64,000 nucleotides of DNA from Basidiobolus meristosporus CBS 931.73 (GCA_002104905.1 MCFE01000092.1:62001-126000); one strand, 5' to 3'. Counted from the first letter of the stretch, positions 23,446-35,914 are shown. Made by a program: numbers and translations. The notes: generated from the letters alone by a model not told the origin.

Positions 23446-24909
23446 CTACTCCTCCTGCATGGCTTGTTGCCACTTAGTAGCATCTGGACCTTGCATTGCC
23501 TGTTCCAGATTCTGAGGTTTGGCACATAAGGCAAGATAAGCTTCTTCATGATCATTGGATGTCTGCCACCAGGATCCAGGGGCATTTCTTATTCTGGTAG
23601 ATCTCCTAACTGGGATAATCTGTTCTGATTTGGAACTGGTTGAAATATCTTCCATATCTGGGAGATATTGGTACGTATCTTCTTCATCAGTGATGATTGC
23701 ATCATCAGGCAGCTGGCCAATGATTTCTGTGGCTTTCTGATCAGAATTCTCCTCAAATACAACGTCCCTGCTCTTGATCAGCTTCTGAATTTTGCCATCA
23801 TACACTCTATACCCTTTAGTATCTTCACAATACCCAAGAAAGATCCCTTTTCTACTCTTTGGTTCCAACTTTGAGCGTTTTTTGTCAGGGATGTGATAAA
23901 AAACATCACTGCCAAAGATCCTGAAGTGCTGGAGATCTGGTTTTTTGCCTGTATATGCTTCAAAGGGTGTAGAATCACGTAGTGCTGTTGTTGGGCATCT
24001 GTTCTTGATGTATACAGTGGTAGCAACAGATTCAGCCCAAAACTTGTAGTCCATTCCCTTATCATGTAGCATAGATCTTCCCATCTCTACTATTGTTCTA
24101 TTTGCACGTTCTGCTACTCCATTTTGCTGTGGAGTATGAGGAACTGTGGTCTGTTGAAGTATACCAGTAGACAAGCAGTATTATGCAAACTCCTTTGAGC
24201 AGTATTCTCCTCCATTGTCACTTTGTAGTACCTTCAATTTACACCCAGTTTGTGTTTCTGCCATGTTCTTGAAGTGCTTAAACGTCTCTAAAGCTTCATC
24301 CTTTGTTTTGAGGAAGTACACCCATGTATATCTTGTCTTGTCATCAATAAATGTCATCAAGTATCTCTTGGCTCCAAAGGACAGTGTTCTCATGGGGCCA
24401 CATATGTCTGAGTGTACAATAGCCAATATTTCGGTAGTATTGATGCCTTCTGAGCTCTTGAAATGTTGCCTAGCTTGTTTGCCATATGAACATCCCTTAC
24501 AAACATTCAATTTGGTAGGAATTGAGTATTGTAGGCCCAAAACAAGCTGATTTTTCACCAATTGGCTCATTTTCTGTTCCCCTATGTGTCCTAGCCTCCT
24601 ATGCCACGTCTCCCAGTTGGTTTCATCAGTTTCAGCAATGTTGACATACTCAAGTACAATGATCTTGCATTGTAACTTGTATATATTGTGATCTCTGATT
24701 CCCAAAGCTAATTTTTGTCCATTTTCACTCAATATTGAGCAGCTCAGCTTAGTAAAAATGAATTTCAGTCCCTGAGTAGTTGCTTTACTGACTGAGAGTA
24801 GGTTCTTAGCTATTCCAGGTACATAGAGTACGTCAGTCAGTTTTGCTGTTGTTGCCCCTGAGTTATCACTCATATTTAGTTGTATAGACCCACTAGCGGT
24901 AGCTTCCAA
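23446..24909 (-). CDS. F1 pol: gag-pre-integrase and integrase, split by one stop
   Basis: Two abutting frames, 24909-24181 and 24174-23446, are one domain series interrupted by TAA at about 24181-24183 (the related copy at 2720 reads a Lys codon there). In order: end of protease/pre-integrase, the zinc-binding HRRLGHIGEQ...CKGCSYGKQAR segment near 24590-24480, the catalytic core with VHSDICGPM near 24400 and QSDNGGEY near 24215, then TPQQNGVAERANR near 24130 supplying the third acidic residue. The copia integrase C-terminal motif GKKPDLQHFRIFG lies near 23930. Confidence 0.9.
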
Positions 24910-25854
24910 TGCAGAGTTATCTCCCAGATAAACCTTTCTTGCGGGAATAGTCTTTAAGTTGCTGAACCAATCCTTTATACCACAAATATGCTGTGATGCT
25001 CCAGAGTCAATATACCATTCATTACTTTGGTTACTTGCACTCTCTTGTACAGTGACAAATAACTGTTCATCAGTAGTTATATGGTTTGCCTGCTCTAGTT
25101 TCTGTTTTTCGTCTGCTTGTTTCTTCTTGCATTCTCTTGCCCAGTGTCCTGGCTTCTTACAGTAGTTACAGCAGCCAGGTTTTCTTTAGTTTTGTTGCTT
25201 TCCCTTCTTTTCTGTATGCCTTTCTGAACTGAATAAAGCATTATCTTCAATTTTCTCTGCTTGATCATTACGTCTGAGTTCTTCATGGAGAAGTCTTCCT
25301 TTGACATAGTCTAAAGTCAAGTTGTCTTCTCTGCTTTCAAAAGAAAGTATGAGTGGCTCATACTTGTCTGGTAGGCTGCAAAGCAGACAGAGTATCTTTT
25401 CTTCATCATCTACACCAGCATTAATACTGTAAAGTTCTTCTGCAAGTGTCTCCATTCTGGTAATGAGTTGTAGCATGTCATCATCTGGCTTTTTTCTCAT
25501 GTTGAAGAACTTTTGTTTCAAATAAAGCTTGCTTGATACTGACTTTGCTCTAAAGATCTTCTCTAAGGATTCCCATGCTGCTTTGGCAGTATTTGAGGCA
25601 TGGATTTGTCCAATGAAGGAGTCTTGCACATTGATGCATATTGCATTGAAGGCCTTTCTCTCCTTCTCTTGAAACTTCTCCACATCTTCTGCTGTTCCTT
25701 TGGGCTCAACTTCCTTTCCGGTTACTATGTTCCAAAGCTTTCTTTCCTCAAGGTGGATCTGCATCTTGATTCTCCAAAGTCTGTAGTTCTTCCCATCAAA
25801 CCTCTCCTTTACAGGGAAGATGTTGGTATTGCTTTGTTTGCTGGTAGAAGTCAT
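24910..25854 (-). CDS. F1 gag and protease region
   Basis: The gag start is Met at 25854 (MTSTSKQS), 37 bases from the LTR. It continues for 222 codons of UBN2/copia-type gag, with NYRLWRIKMQIHL near 25800, to a TAA at 25186. In the same frame the zinc knuckle CNYCKKPGHWAREC (about 25170-25130) follows the stop, and then the protease active-site segment YIDSGASQHICG near 25010-24980. The related copy at 15935 has CAA where TAA stands, so the stop is a C-to-T nonsense change or a leaky gag-pol boundary; the former is simpler. Confidence 0.88.
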
Positions 25855-25877
25855 CTTTAGAATAGATTAAGGCAATC

Positions 25878-25890
25878 GGGGCTCATAACC
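25878..25890 (-). other. F1 primer-binding site (initiator tRNA-Met anticodon arm)
   Basis: Directly inside the 5' LTR the minus strand reads GGTTATGAGCCCC. The reverse complement contains GGGCTCATAACC, the anticodon stem-loop (anticodon CAT) expected in eukaryotic initiator tRNA-Met. This places priming at the anticodon arm of a half-tRNA rather than at its 3' end, as known for Drosophila copia and yeast Ty5. Confidence 0.8.
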
Positions 25891-26259
25891 TGTTGCAATT
25901 TAAGAAGTGATTTGGATATAAGGAACTTATCAAGAAATAGTGATAATAGTTGAACTGTTGTTTATTCATAAAGAAGCTCAGTATTTATACCTTTGTAGAA
26001 GTAATACAGCTGCAACACTAAGTAGGGAGGGTTTCTCAATATTCAGGAGCATTCTGTAACAGTTTCAGGGTTAGTACATAATGTTTGGTAATAGTGCTAA
26101 TTTGATCCTGACTATAGGGGAATAATCATAAGATCATATATCTGGAGACAGTGGCAAAGTTAAGGCAGTAAATGAGTCCTACATTGACTAAGACTAGCCT
26201 AGAATTGTTAAGTAAATTTTTAGCTGCTGAATGATACCAAATAGTTCAATATTTGAACA
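25891..26259 (-). repeat. F1 copia 5' LTR (right-hand, minus orientation)
   Basis: 369 bp, TGTTGCAATTTAAG ... ATATTTGAACA on the plus strand, with 5 differences by eye from the left LTR (in the right-hand third). A TATA-like segment (GGTATAAATACTGAG on the minus strand) and AATAAA lie where they lie in the other F1 LTRs. Confidence 0.95.
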
Positions 26260-28925
26260 GATGGCCTCATTGCAAGTCTGTGATTGGAATTATCATGGCC
26301 ATATGGTGGCCTACAGCTAGTTCTGTTTAATTCTACCATACCAACTTACCAAATAGTATTTCCTTTTTCTACCTCCCCTTGTGCAACTCATATATTACAC
26401 TGTAGAATCACCCTCTTTATTTGCTTACCCACTACTACCTTTGGTATTCCAAATATAGGTTGAATCAAAGAAAACCATGGCCTCCTGCTTACTAATGTTT
26501 ATAAATGTGTACACCTGCCACAGTTGATACACTTCTATCACTTCAACTTTACAGCATTTTAGTGTGATACTTGCAAGGTTGCCATATACCTTGTTCTGCT
26601 GGTAAAATATACCTTTTACAAACCTATACTTGGTAGCTGCTACTTCTGCCTTGAACACCTCATGATTGTTGGCAAAGAACTTTTTGGTATTTAGCTTATA
26701 TATTTCTTCTGCCTGCTGGATTCTAGTCCCCCTTATAGGTGCACTCAGACTCTTGTTTGTGTGAGTTCCATGTTGAATGATGTAGATGTTGGCTTATGAC
26801 AAAGAGAAATCTGGCATACCTTGGTAGAGTTTTCCTATTAAAAAATATTGGCTTGTTGCACTCAGCCCAACTTTGCATCACTTAACTGATTACCCCTTTA
26901 TTGGGGCTGCATAGCTTCTTAATGCCATAGGCATTGGTGTAGCCATGTGCACATCTGTCCTCATTATTTTCCAACTCTCCCTGGCTGTGCTCCATATGCC
27001 AACTCACTACATCCATGGCAGACTTGAAGGTAACACATTAGATGGGATTGGAATATGGTAGTACCTGCAACTTGACTTGTCTTCCTATCTCCCCATGCAT
27101 CAACTTCAAAAAAAACTCCCACTAGGTGAAGCAAGGCCCAAAACTCTCAACACACTGTGCAAGATGGAGTAGATAATGGATACAGTGGTGGCAGAGATCT
27201 ACACATTCAGCTTTATGCTTGTAGTATAGCCATTCAAATCTTGTTACAACTCCTGGCAGGAGAGCTGCAGATGTGTCAAGTTGGCATTGGTGATCTGCTT
27301 CTGGATAACTATTCCTACAATGTCACATATTACTCCCAAAGCTTCCAATGTACGCTTGGTAGGAATGTCTGCAGAACACCACTTGAATAAATACATATCT
27401 AATTCATCCAGTCTTTGCATTTGTATTGTTGCATATGCATATGAGCAATGATTGGAGCCTGTGATAAGTACTTAGGGTAGGGATACTATTTCATATCTTG
27501 CCAGTTTTTTCAGATTTTTCTGGTATCTTGAAGGGCTCATTTAGCTTGAAATGCCCCATGTACAACTTGGTCATTAATACAGGGATTTTGTTTAAAAGCA
27601 AATGCATTGCTCCCAGAGGAAAGCTTTTTGCTCCAATATATATGCTCTATCTATAGTATCTCTGGTTTCCAATTGATTGCAGATCCTGGCCAATGGCTTA
27701 TACCTTGCCAACTTTGCTGCAGTTGCATGCTGATTTCTGTATATTCTTTCTGTGAGAAGGTGATGTTCTTAGTGTTGGTGTATTGGTAATAGTAATGAGT
27801 GTGAGCTAGGGAGTAAATCTCCTGGATCTTACACATTTGACGGCAATACCATACATTGTGCCTAGAAAAGCCAGCTATTGTGCTGATGGCTAGGGTATCA
27901 CCAATGCAGATAATGATATGTGCTTTTACATGATGGCCATTTACTGTTATCCTGCTGGAAAGCATACAAAACTCATCCAGCAATGCACACAGGTAACTAT
28001 CCAGGTTGGAAGGTGATTTAGGCCCATATACTAGTGAGACTACAATCAGATTTTTGCTCTGCTACCGTATGATATGTGGCAGATTCAGGTTGATAAGAAT
28101 CAGCAACCAGCAGGATTTGGTGGTAGAGTACTTGTTCAATAAGAATTCATCAAGTGCTAAAGCAAAGGCATGGTCATGTATACCTTCAAAGTAGCCCTTG
28201 CTTCATGGCTGTTCGTATGTTTTCCATCAAGTATATAGGATACATTAGCACTTGATTTATGCTGACTGCGGTGCTTTATAGCTTTCCAACATTGATCAGG
28301 CTGCATGAGCTTCTTCAGATTGGGTATTACCAGAATATATCTGGAGTGGGAGCAATGTTCTCCCTCAATGGTGGTGGATACCTGTTAATCTGAACATGTT
28401 GCAATGGTGGCATTTTTCAATGTCAATGTCATGCAACTGTTAGCACATGCTGGTATCAGGACAGTCTCTGGGTCATATGTGGCCAGTCACATGACTGCTG
28501 TCCACTTGTACTATGTACATGGTAAGTTGCATACCAGAATGATTTTGGCAAGAAGTAGTAATAAATCCTCAAAGCCCCCATTACTGATATTTGTGAAAAT
28601 GTGCCACTTCTCTAGCCACAACATTACATCACTCACCAATGGATGGATTACTGGGCTCACTTGGTTCCATAAAGTATCCTTGGCAATTGTTTCAGTGGGT
28701 TTTGTCTCATTTCATATTGGGACTTGACCAGGCTCATGCATGGTACTATTGATAGGGTGGATAGGCTCAAAATCCATCAGTGAACCTTCTTTGTCAGAGT
28801 TTTCACTCTGCATGCCATATTGAGAAGGCTGAGGTGAGCCTCAAGGCATCACTAACTCACATGACTCAGTTTGTGCAAGGTGAGAAAGACAGCCAGATGC
28901 CAATATAGAAGTATCAACTGGCTGG

Positions 28926-29603
28926 TGTTGTATCCAAGAGAAAAGTATAAAAAAGCTCTTGAATGGTTTAAATGAGCCTAAGCAACAACTAAGTGCAGAG
29001 TCTTAGAATTGTCAGAGAGTGGCCAAAATACTGGCAAAGAGATTCTGGTCTAATATTGGTATTGTATTTAGCTGGGTTTGGCAATAAAGGCAACAGGGTT
29101 GGTTTGCTATGCAGGCTAGGCTTTGTGTTCTTGGGAGTACTAGAAATGCTAGGCTTGGGTAGAAACTTATAATGTGATTGTTGAGTTCTTAGTTTTGCTG
29201 AGATACTCACTAAGCCAAAAAGTTCAGCAAATTTCATCATACTTCTCTGATCAAGTTGATTCAGTAAGCACCAAGAGTCTTGACTTATTGAAATCTGTTG
29301 GGGTGCTCATAGGTGAATAATATAAATGAGAAATTGCATCATTAATCAGCTGATGTTTTGGCAATTGCTAAGTGATTGGAAAGATCTCAGATGACTAATC
29401 ACTTGGAAAGGCTTAGCATATCTGTTGAGGAAGTAACAATCACATGAAAATTGATCATTTATAACAGCTAAAAATAGATTCTAATTAGTGATAAAATAAA
29501 CCATAACTGGGATCAGTTATGTTTGGGTTGGGGAAAGTCATTTTGGGTACTAGATTTCCTCATGCAGCAAGATAGGCCAAGTTTTAAATGTTGATGCACA
29601 ACA
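28926..29603 (-). repeat. Chromovirus 3' LTR (678 bp)
   Basis: On the minus strand it begins TGTTGTGCATC at 29603 right after a polypurine tract GGGAGGAAGTGA, and ends ...ATACAACA at 28926, giving the terminal inverted TGTTGT/ACAACA. Its outer end touches P copy B exactly where P homology stops (28925), indicating insertion into that copy. The matching 5' LTR is not in the window. Confidence 0.7.
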
Positions 29604-31126
29604 TCACTTCCTCCCAGGAGAGGAGTTTTCTGATACCTTCTGGGTTCCCCTACAGCTCCAAAACTCTTCAATGATGGAAACATCATCACAGTTGATGTAA
29701 GGCTCCCAGTGGTTGTGTTTGGCATCATAACCTTTCCACTTAACTCAATAAATGCAATTGGATTCTTCTCCTTCATGACCTACAATAGCTTCAACTTCAT
29801 AGGATTCAGAAGTAACCGGCTCCTTAGATATAAGCTTGAGTGAAGAAGGTGAAAGGCTTTTGGGTAGCAGGGCTCCAGTATTGTCCTGGAGTACATAAGA
29901 TCCTCCAATAGTATGCTCAACAACTCTGAATGGGCCTTCATATTTAGGGTCAAGCTTAGATTGTTGGAATGGATCTAGTGTCATGATATATGGCCTATCT
30001 GGGAAGCTGCTGTACCTGTGTCTTGAGGTGCATGCTAAAGTCATCTTTTGTGGTGAGGCTTTACTTCTGGCACTGATAAAAGGGTAGACAATGTTGGTAA
30101 GGTACTCAAGTTGGCTCTTTAGCTTGTCTGATTTTGAACTTGCCAACTCTGTATTTTGGCAGTCTCCTAAGAGGTTGTATCTTCTTCCAAACATCAAAGG
30201 AAATGACATTAATCCATGTAGAGCAGCAATTTTGGTGTTGATAGTGTACTGTACAGCAGGAATATACTTGTCCCAATTCTTCTTGATACCTTTGATAGAT
30301 TTCCTGATGATGTTCATAGCAGTCTAAACATGTCTTTCTAAAAGTTCATTAGCTTTAGGATGAAATGGAGTGATCAGACAGTGAGCAATGGCACTATACT
30401 GGCAAAGGGCTTTGATTACATGATATACAAATTCTGTTCCATTATCCAATTGAATGACCTTAGGGAGTCCAAGAAGGCAGAAGAGCCTGAGTATAGATTG
30501 TGTAATAGTGGTGGCATACTTGTCTGGGATAGCTTTGAGGAAGACAAAACATGTGCAGGCATCCACAATGACAAAGAGGTAGTGATTACCATCATTGCTA
30601 GTGGTAGAATGCTCAGCTAGATCAATTGCAAAATGATCCATAGGATGGCTTGCATGGATAGGATTTAAAGGGTGATATCTATCGCGGCTGATTTTGAAAA
30701 GTTGACATTCTCTGCAAGACTTGACAAGTTCCAGGCAGTCAGCTTTTACATTTGGCCAGTGATATCCATCAGAGTGTAGCTTCTTTGTAAGTGTGTTTGC
30801 TCCAGAGTGTCCAAGTAAATGGCTCCTCTGCATTGATATTTTTCTTTGATCTGCAGGTGGGACTTTCCAAGTTGCTGGATCTGCTAAGGAATTATTTGGG
30901 AAGTTGTAGTGAGCTTACTGATTAAGTCAGATATCACATGTCCCTCCCAAGATGATGTTAGAAAAAGTCTTGACAGGTGGCCAGGCAGGATGTTGACAAA
31001 TCCTGGGTGATGAACTCAAATGCTTGGTAATGAGCCTTGTTCCATGCTGAGGGAAGATCAGGACTATGGTGTAATGCATCCAAAGGAGCACTCAATGTGG
31101 AAATGGGAGGAATGTGTTCCCTGAAA
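29604..31126 (-). pseudogene. Ty3/chromovirus pol fragment: RT connection, integrase, chromodomain
   Basis: On the minus strand about 31100-30980 resembles the gypsy RT connection (STLSAPLDALHHSPD). Integrase occupies 30833-29745. Its zinc-binding HSGAN...WPNVKADC...CRECQ lies near 30800-30710, catalytic Asp is in FAIDLAEH near 30620 and QLDNGTEF near 30450, and Glu in NELLERH near 30335. An in-frame TAG separates this from the C-terminal part (30317-29745), which has YEGPFRVVEHTIGGSYVLQD. A chromodomain follows: VEAIVGHEGEESNCIY, TGA, then VKWKGYDAKHNHWEPY (about 29790-29690). The chromodomain places it in the chromovirus clade, whose integrases can target histone marks. The upstream end is cut at 31126 by transposon P copy C. 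Confidence 0.85.
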
Positions 31127-31172
31127 CCCTATGAAGAATAACTTGGTCCCACAGGTGGATCCAATCTGGATC
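31127..31172 (+). repeat. Transposon P copy C left terminal inverted repeat
   Basis: CCCTATGAAGAATAACTTGG and the following 26 bases pair with the reverse complement of 42504-42549. The same start (CCCTATGAA.ATAACTTG) is seen at 7014 in copy A. Confidence 0.82.
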
Positions 31173-31669
31173 AGCTGTCAGGATCCCATTAAGAGACCAT
31201 CATAATACCAGCAACTTGGAACTAGTGAACCTTCTAGTGATCTTATGATGGGATCATGTTGGTGTTTTGCCAATTTTGCAACCAAATAAAGGGATAAAAC
31301 TTGACAATATTTTATTGGTGCTGTGACAATATTTGCTTGGGATTGTTGTGGGCTTATAGTGCTCTATAACTATTTTAAGTGGATCCATTTTGTCAGGACA
31401 TCCTGTTGTCTTATATGGCAAGAAACTTGACAGTATTTTGATGGCCTCACTGCAAGGCTCTGATGGCATTACATTGGCAGTATGACAGACTACCACTGGT
31501 CCTGTATGGTGCTACTGTACCAATTTAGCAAATGGTATTTCCTTTTTCTACCTCCCCTTGTGCAATCCATATATTTCACTGTAGAATCATCCCTCTTTAC
31601 TTGCTTACCCACTACTACCTTGGGTATTCCACATACAGTTCAAATTAACATAACTATGGCCTCCTGCTT

Positions 31670-34600
31670 ACTGACCTATACATACACGCACACCTGCTGC
31701 AATTGAAATATTTCTATTACCTCAACTTTGCATCTTTTTAGTGTGATACTTACAAAGTTACCATTTATCTTGTACTGCTGGTAACATATATATCTTGCAA
31801 ACATATGCATGGTTGTTGCCACTGCTGCCATGAATACCTCCTGAATATCCGCAGAGAACATCTTGGTATTTAGGCAATATGTTCCTTCTCCCTGCTGGAT
31901 TCTAGTCCCCTTTATAGCTTCACTCTGGCTTTTGTTGGTGTGAATTATGCATTGAATGGCATAGAAGTTGGCTTGTGACCATGAGAAACCCAGCATACCT
32001 TGGTAGAGTTTCCCTGAAAAAAGTTAGTTGCTTGTTGCACCCAACCTAACTTTCAATTACTTAACTGATTACCCACACATTGGGGCTGCTTAGCTTCTTG
32101 ATGCCATAGACATAGGTGTCTCCATATGCACATTTGTCCTCAGTATTTTCCAACTCTTCCTGGCTGTCCTCCATGTGCCAACTCATCACATCCATGACAG
32201 ACTTGAGAGTAATATTCTTCATGAGATTTGGTTATGGTGGTACCTGCAACTTGACTCATCTTCCTATCTCTCCACAAATCTGCTCCATAGGAAACTCCCC
32301 AAAGGTGAAGCAAGGCCCAATATTTGCTACACAATGTGCAAGATGGAGTAGAGAATGGATACAGTAGTGGCAGAGATCTACGCATTCAGCTTTATGTTTG
32401 TAGTATAGCTGCTTCAATCCAATCACAAACTCCTCACACAGCCGCTGTGGTGGTGTATAGGTCCAAGGGAGAGATACGTCCAACACTTCTCAAGTGTTTT
32501 GTGTGTGGGGTGTTCACTGGGTGCGATAACCTCTGGCAAAAGCTTGCTAGGAATACTTGGGTTCTGTCTCTAATCTAATGTGAAGGGGAATAAAGCCACA
32601 AGCTTGTCAAGGGAAAACTATTGAGCTACAATCCCCAACTTAGTTGGCGTCTTAACAAAAGTATGTGCTGGGTTCAGCGTCCTTTGAGATGACAATGTAC
32701 TAAAGCTTCCAAAGTCAAAACAACTGTAAACTCCACCAGCAGGGACTTGATAAGAATGCAGCTTTGGTCAATAGTTACAAAGACAGAAAAGTATCTTTGC
32801 CTGTACAAGAACAAACTTGGGAAAGAATCAAATATAATAAAAGATACCTACTCTGAGTATTCCTCACAAGTAGTGCCTCCAAGGTCAGTTGGCTGTCAGC
32901 GCGGTTTCCTGGGAGTGTCCTGTGGTCTAGGGTTGGAAGTTCAGGTAGCAGCAGGTAGCAGTGATCACACTAATCAACAAGTCGGTATATTGATAAAAGG
33001 GATGATGATTTATTGTTGAGGGATAGCCTCCCTTATATACTTTTCTCACTGGCTAAGTGATTACTAATCATGATGTTCCAGAAGGTTCCGGATATCAATA
33101 GAAATCTTAATGACATCAGGATGACCTAAGAATGTTCTAAGTAGGTGCCGGAAGGTTCTAAGAGGCACAGCACATCCAACCAATCAGGAATCAGTATTCT
33201 GAAACCTGTGTAACATGGGGATACCATATATGGTATGGAAATGGTAGGGATGGTGACACGGGCTGATCATGTGTCACGGGTACTGGCGCGGGTACTTACC
33301 TAATATAGAAGTACTTATAGCTAGTAATCTTACATAAAGTGAGGGGTAACTTATGCAATAAGGTAAGCAGGTGTGATAGTCAACCGGCTTATGGGATAGT
33401 ACTGATTGGGTAAGACAAATGGGATAAAACTAAAATAAGTGTAGTAGAGATATAGGGAAGTAGAAAATAAGGGAATGTGCACATCTGTCAGTGGGTGTCA
33501 CTGTCACCCCACTACACCGCTGTAGATGCGTCAAGTTGGCATTGATGATCTGCTTCTGGATAACTATTCCTACAATGTCCACATATTACTCCCAATGCTT
33601 CCAATGTACTCTTGGTAGGAATGGCTTCAGAATGCCACTTGAATAAATATCTATCCAGTTCATCCAGTCTTTGCATTTAAATTGTTGCATATGCTTATGA
33701 ATATTAATTGGAGCCTGTGAGAAGTACCTAAGGTAGTGGAAACTCAGTAATATCTTGCCAATTCTTTCAAGTTTCTCTGGTATCTTGAAGGGCTCTTTTA
33801 GCTTGAAATGCCCCATGTACAACTTGGTCATTAATACAGGGATATTGTTGAAAAGCAAATGCATTTCTCCCAGTGGAAAGCTTTTGCTCCAGCAGATATC
33901 CTCTATCTTAAGCATATCTGGTTTCCAATTGATTGAATATTCTGGCCAATGGCTTATACCTTGCCAGCGTTCCTGCAGTTGCATGCCAACTTCTGTATGT
34001 TCTCTCTGTGTAAAGATGATGTTCTTAGTGCTGGTTTTTGGGTAATAATAATGTGTGTGAGTTAGGCAGTAAATCCCCTGGATTTCACATATGTGACAGC
34101 AATACTGTTTATTGTGCCCAGAAAAACCTGCTATCTTGCTGATGGCTGGGGTATCTCCAATACAGATAATAATATGCACTTTTGCATGATGGCCATTTAC
34201 TGTTATCCCACTGGAAAGCATACAAAATACATCAAGCAATGAATACAGGTAGCTATGCAGGTTGGATGGTGATTTAGGCCCAGATACCAGTGAGACTACA
34301 ATCAGATTTTTGTTCCACTACCATATGATAAGTGGCAGATTCAGGTTGATGAGAATCAGTGGGCAGCAGGATTTGCTGGTAGAATACTTGTTTAATGAGA
34401 ATCCATCAGGTGCTAAAGCAAAGACATGGTCATACATACCTTCAATTTAGCCCTTGCTTCATAGCTGTATGTAATGTTTGCCATTGAATATATTGGATGT
34501 GTTTGCACTTGGGTGATACTGGGTGCAGTACTGTATAGCTTTGCAATATTTGTCAGACTGCATCAGCTTCCACAGACAGGGTATGCCTGGAATATATGTG

Positions 34601-35370
34601 GAGTGTGAACAATGTTTTCATCCAATGGTGGTGGATTCCTGATAATTTGGACATGTTGCAATGGTAGCATCTTTGGATGTGAATGCCATGCAACTGTTAG
34701 CCCATGCTGGATTCAGGATAGCCTCTGGATCATATGTTGCCAGCCGCATGATGGTTATCCACTTGTACCATGTACACGGTAAGTTGCATCCCAGTGTGAT
34801 TTTGGCAAGAAGTAGTAATAAATCCTCCAAGCCCCCATTACTGTAACTAGTGGAAATGCACCACTTCTCTATCCACAACATTACATCATTCACCAGTGGA
34901 TGGATTACTGGGCTCACTTGGCTCCAGAAAGTGTAATTAGTAATTGTTTCAACAGGTGTTGTCTCATTGCATAAAGGGATTTGACCAGGCTCCTACATGG
35001 TACTGTTGTTAGGGGATATAGGCTCAAAATCCAACAGAGAACCTTCTTTGTCAGAGCTATTACTCTGCATGCCATATTGAGAAGGCTGAGGTGAGCCTAA
35101 AGGCATCACAAACTCACCTGACTCAGTTTGCGCAAGGTGACAAAGACAGCCGGGTGCCAATATAGAAGGATCAACTGGCTGTCAAGATAATGTTGGTACA
35201 GTAGTGACCAATGAATGGTCAAATATGACTTGGATGGCAAAACACTGGCCATGATCCTTGTAATACTTCCTATGCTGTCTACATGCTTCAGGGCTGAGAG
35301 GCTTGCCACAACAGCCACATAGTCTTTTTTCTCTTCTCTTACAGTGTTGAGTCAAAGTAGTCTTGTCCAT
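31670..35370 (-). pseudogene. Tnp2-family transposase of P copy C, broken
   Basis: From 35370 down the minus strand gives, first, a Cys/His-rich head (CGCCGKPLSPEACRQH, residues 18-33 of the first frame), then YYKDHGQC. The middle section 34917-34618 carries frames with WKWI-type sequence. The Tnp2 core follows at about 34400-34050: LILINLNLPLII, VSLVSGPKSPSNLH, then HIIICIGDTPAISKIAGF with CCHICEIQG; the open frame is 34239-33586, 217 codons. After the insert at 32446-33516 the C-terminal part continues with LYYKHKAECVDL, HSLLHLA and FPMEQICGEIG (about 32420-32260). These resemble the Tnp2 transposase domain (Pfam Transposase_21 type) of CACTA elements. Stops and frameshifts make it inactive. 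Confidence 0.8.
32446..33516. mobile_element. 1,071-bp LTR-like insertion in the P transposase (probable solo LTR)
   Basis: The transposase alignment with copies A and B is interrupted exactly here. The insert starts TGTGGTGGTG and ends CCCCACTACA, imperfect inverted ends of the TG...CA kind, and is flanked by CCGC on both sides (32442-32445 and 33517-33520); the repeat can be read as CCGCTGT, 7 bp, depending on where the ends are set. It has no long frame. Base composition is less AT-rich than the surrounding element. A solo LTR of a third LTR-retrotransposon family is the simplest reading; a non-autonomous DNA element with 7-bp duplication is possible. Confidence 0.65.
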
Positions 35371-35914
35371 GGTGCAACCAGTTTGACCTTCAACAACATA
35401 ACATTATTATATCACTTTTTGGTCAATACTCTTGTGAACTTAAGACAGTCTTATATTTGATACATTGCACCTACATGAATGTAAGATTCAATGATGACCC
35501 ACCATAGTAAGCATTGTTAGTAATGTTGTGGCACCACATACACATGTATATGTGACACTATTTTGCCTTTGGTTTGACTCACTTCTATATATATGCCACC
35601 AAAAAATAAAGCAGAGTTGTTGGGTTCCCAACCAAATCTCACCTCTGACAGCAACACAAGAACAGTTGGGCAACAGCTTGCATTGATATTCATTGCAACA
35701 AGTGGGACTACATCCAAAATGGGCCCTGTGGACAGTGTGCCCATTGAAGGTAATAATGCGGACTCCTCAGGCTCTCAGCCAAGTAGGCAATTGGGAACCT
35801 TGGTGGAGCCACAAGCTGACCAATATGCTCAGGCAGATGAGAATGTAGCAAATGCAGTACCCTAAGTTCAAGACCAGCAAGTGGCCATGATAACATCACC
35901 ACCACACGTATTAG

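Larger units (their letters stand above)
21574..26259 (-). mobile_element. Complete Ty1/copia retrotransposon, family F1 (4,686 bp)
   Basis: Two 369-bp LTRs (21574-21942 and 25891-26259) flank gag-protease-integrase-RT-RNase H on the minus strand in the copia order. The 5-bp sequence GATGG flanks both ends (21569-21573 and 26260-26264) as a perfect target-site duplication. I count 5 mismatches between the two LTRs (about 98.6% identity), so the insertion is fairly recent. The internal frame is open except for three stops: TAA at about 25186-25188 just before the zinc knuckle, TAA at about 24181 in integrase, and TAG at about 23446 before RT. It is therefore structurally complete but probably not autonomous. 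Confidence 0.95.
21340..28925 (-). mobile_element. Tnp2/CACTA-like transposon P, copy B, interrupted by F1 copia
   Basis: Sequence at 21340-21573 and from 26260 onward aligns with P copies A and C, with the F1 element 21574-26259 inserted between the two halves of a GATGG target. On the minus strand the transposase remnants read, from high to low coordinates, the N-terminal half region (28700-28000), a Tnp2 core frame (27983-27651) with HIIICIGDT.AIS.IAGF, and the C-terminal part (27390-27150). Many stops are present. At 28925 homology to copy C ends exactly where a chromovirus LTR begins. The left terminal repeat is eroded. Confidence 0.75.

Noticed and set aside
21574-26259. Repeat-induced point mutation as the cause of the F1 nonsense codons
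   Set aside because: Only one of the three stops is a C-to-T change (the others look like A-to-T and C-to-G), and the two LTRs show no strong transition bias.
29701-29760. TGA read as Trp or selenocysteine in the chromovirus chromodomain
   Set aside because: Host genes in the window use TGG for Trp, and nearby integrase also carries TAG. Simple decay explains the TGA.
32446-33516. hAT-type DNA transposon with 8-bp target duplication
   Set aside because: The repeat flanking the insert is at most 7 bp and more naturally 4 bp with TG...CA ends; there is no transposase frame.
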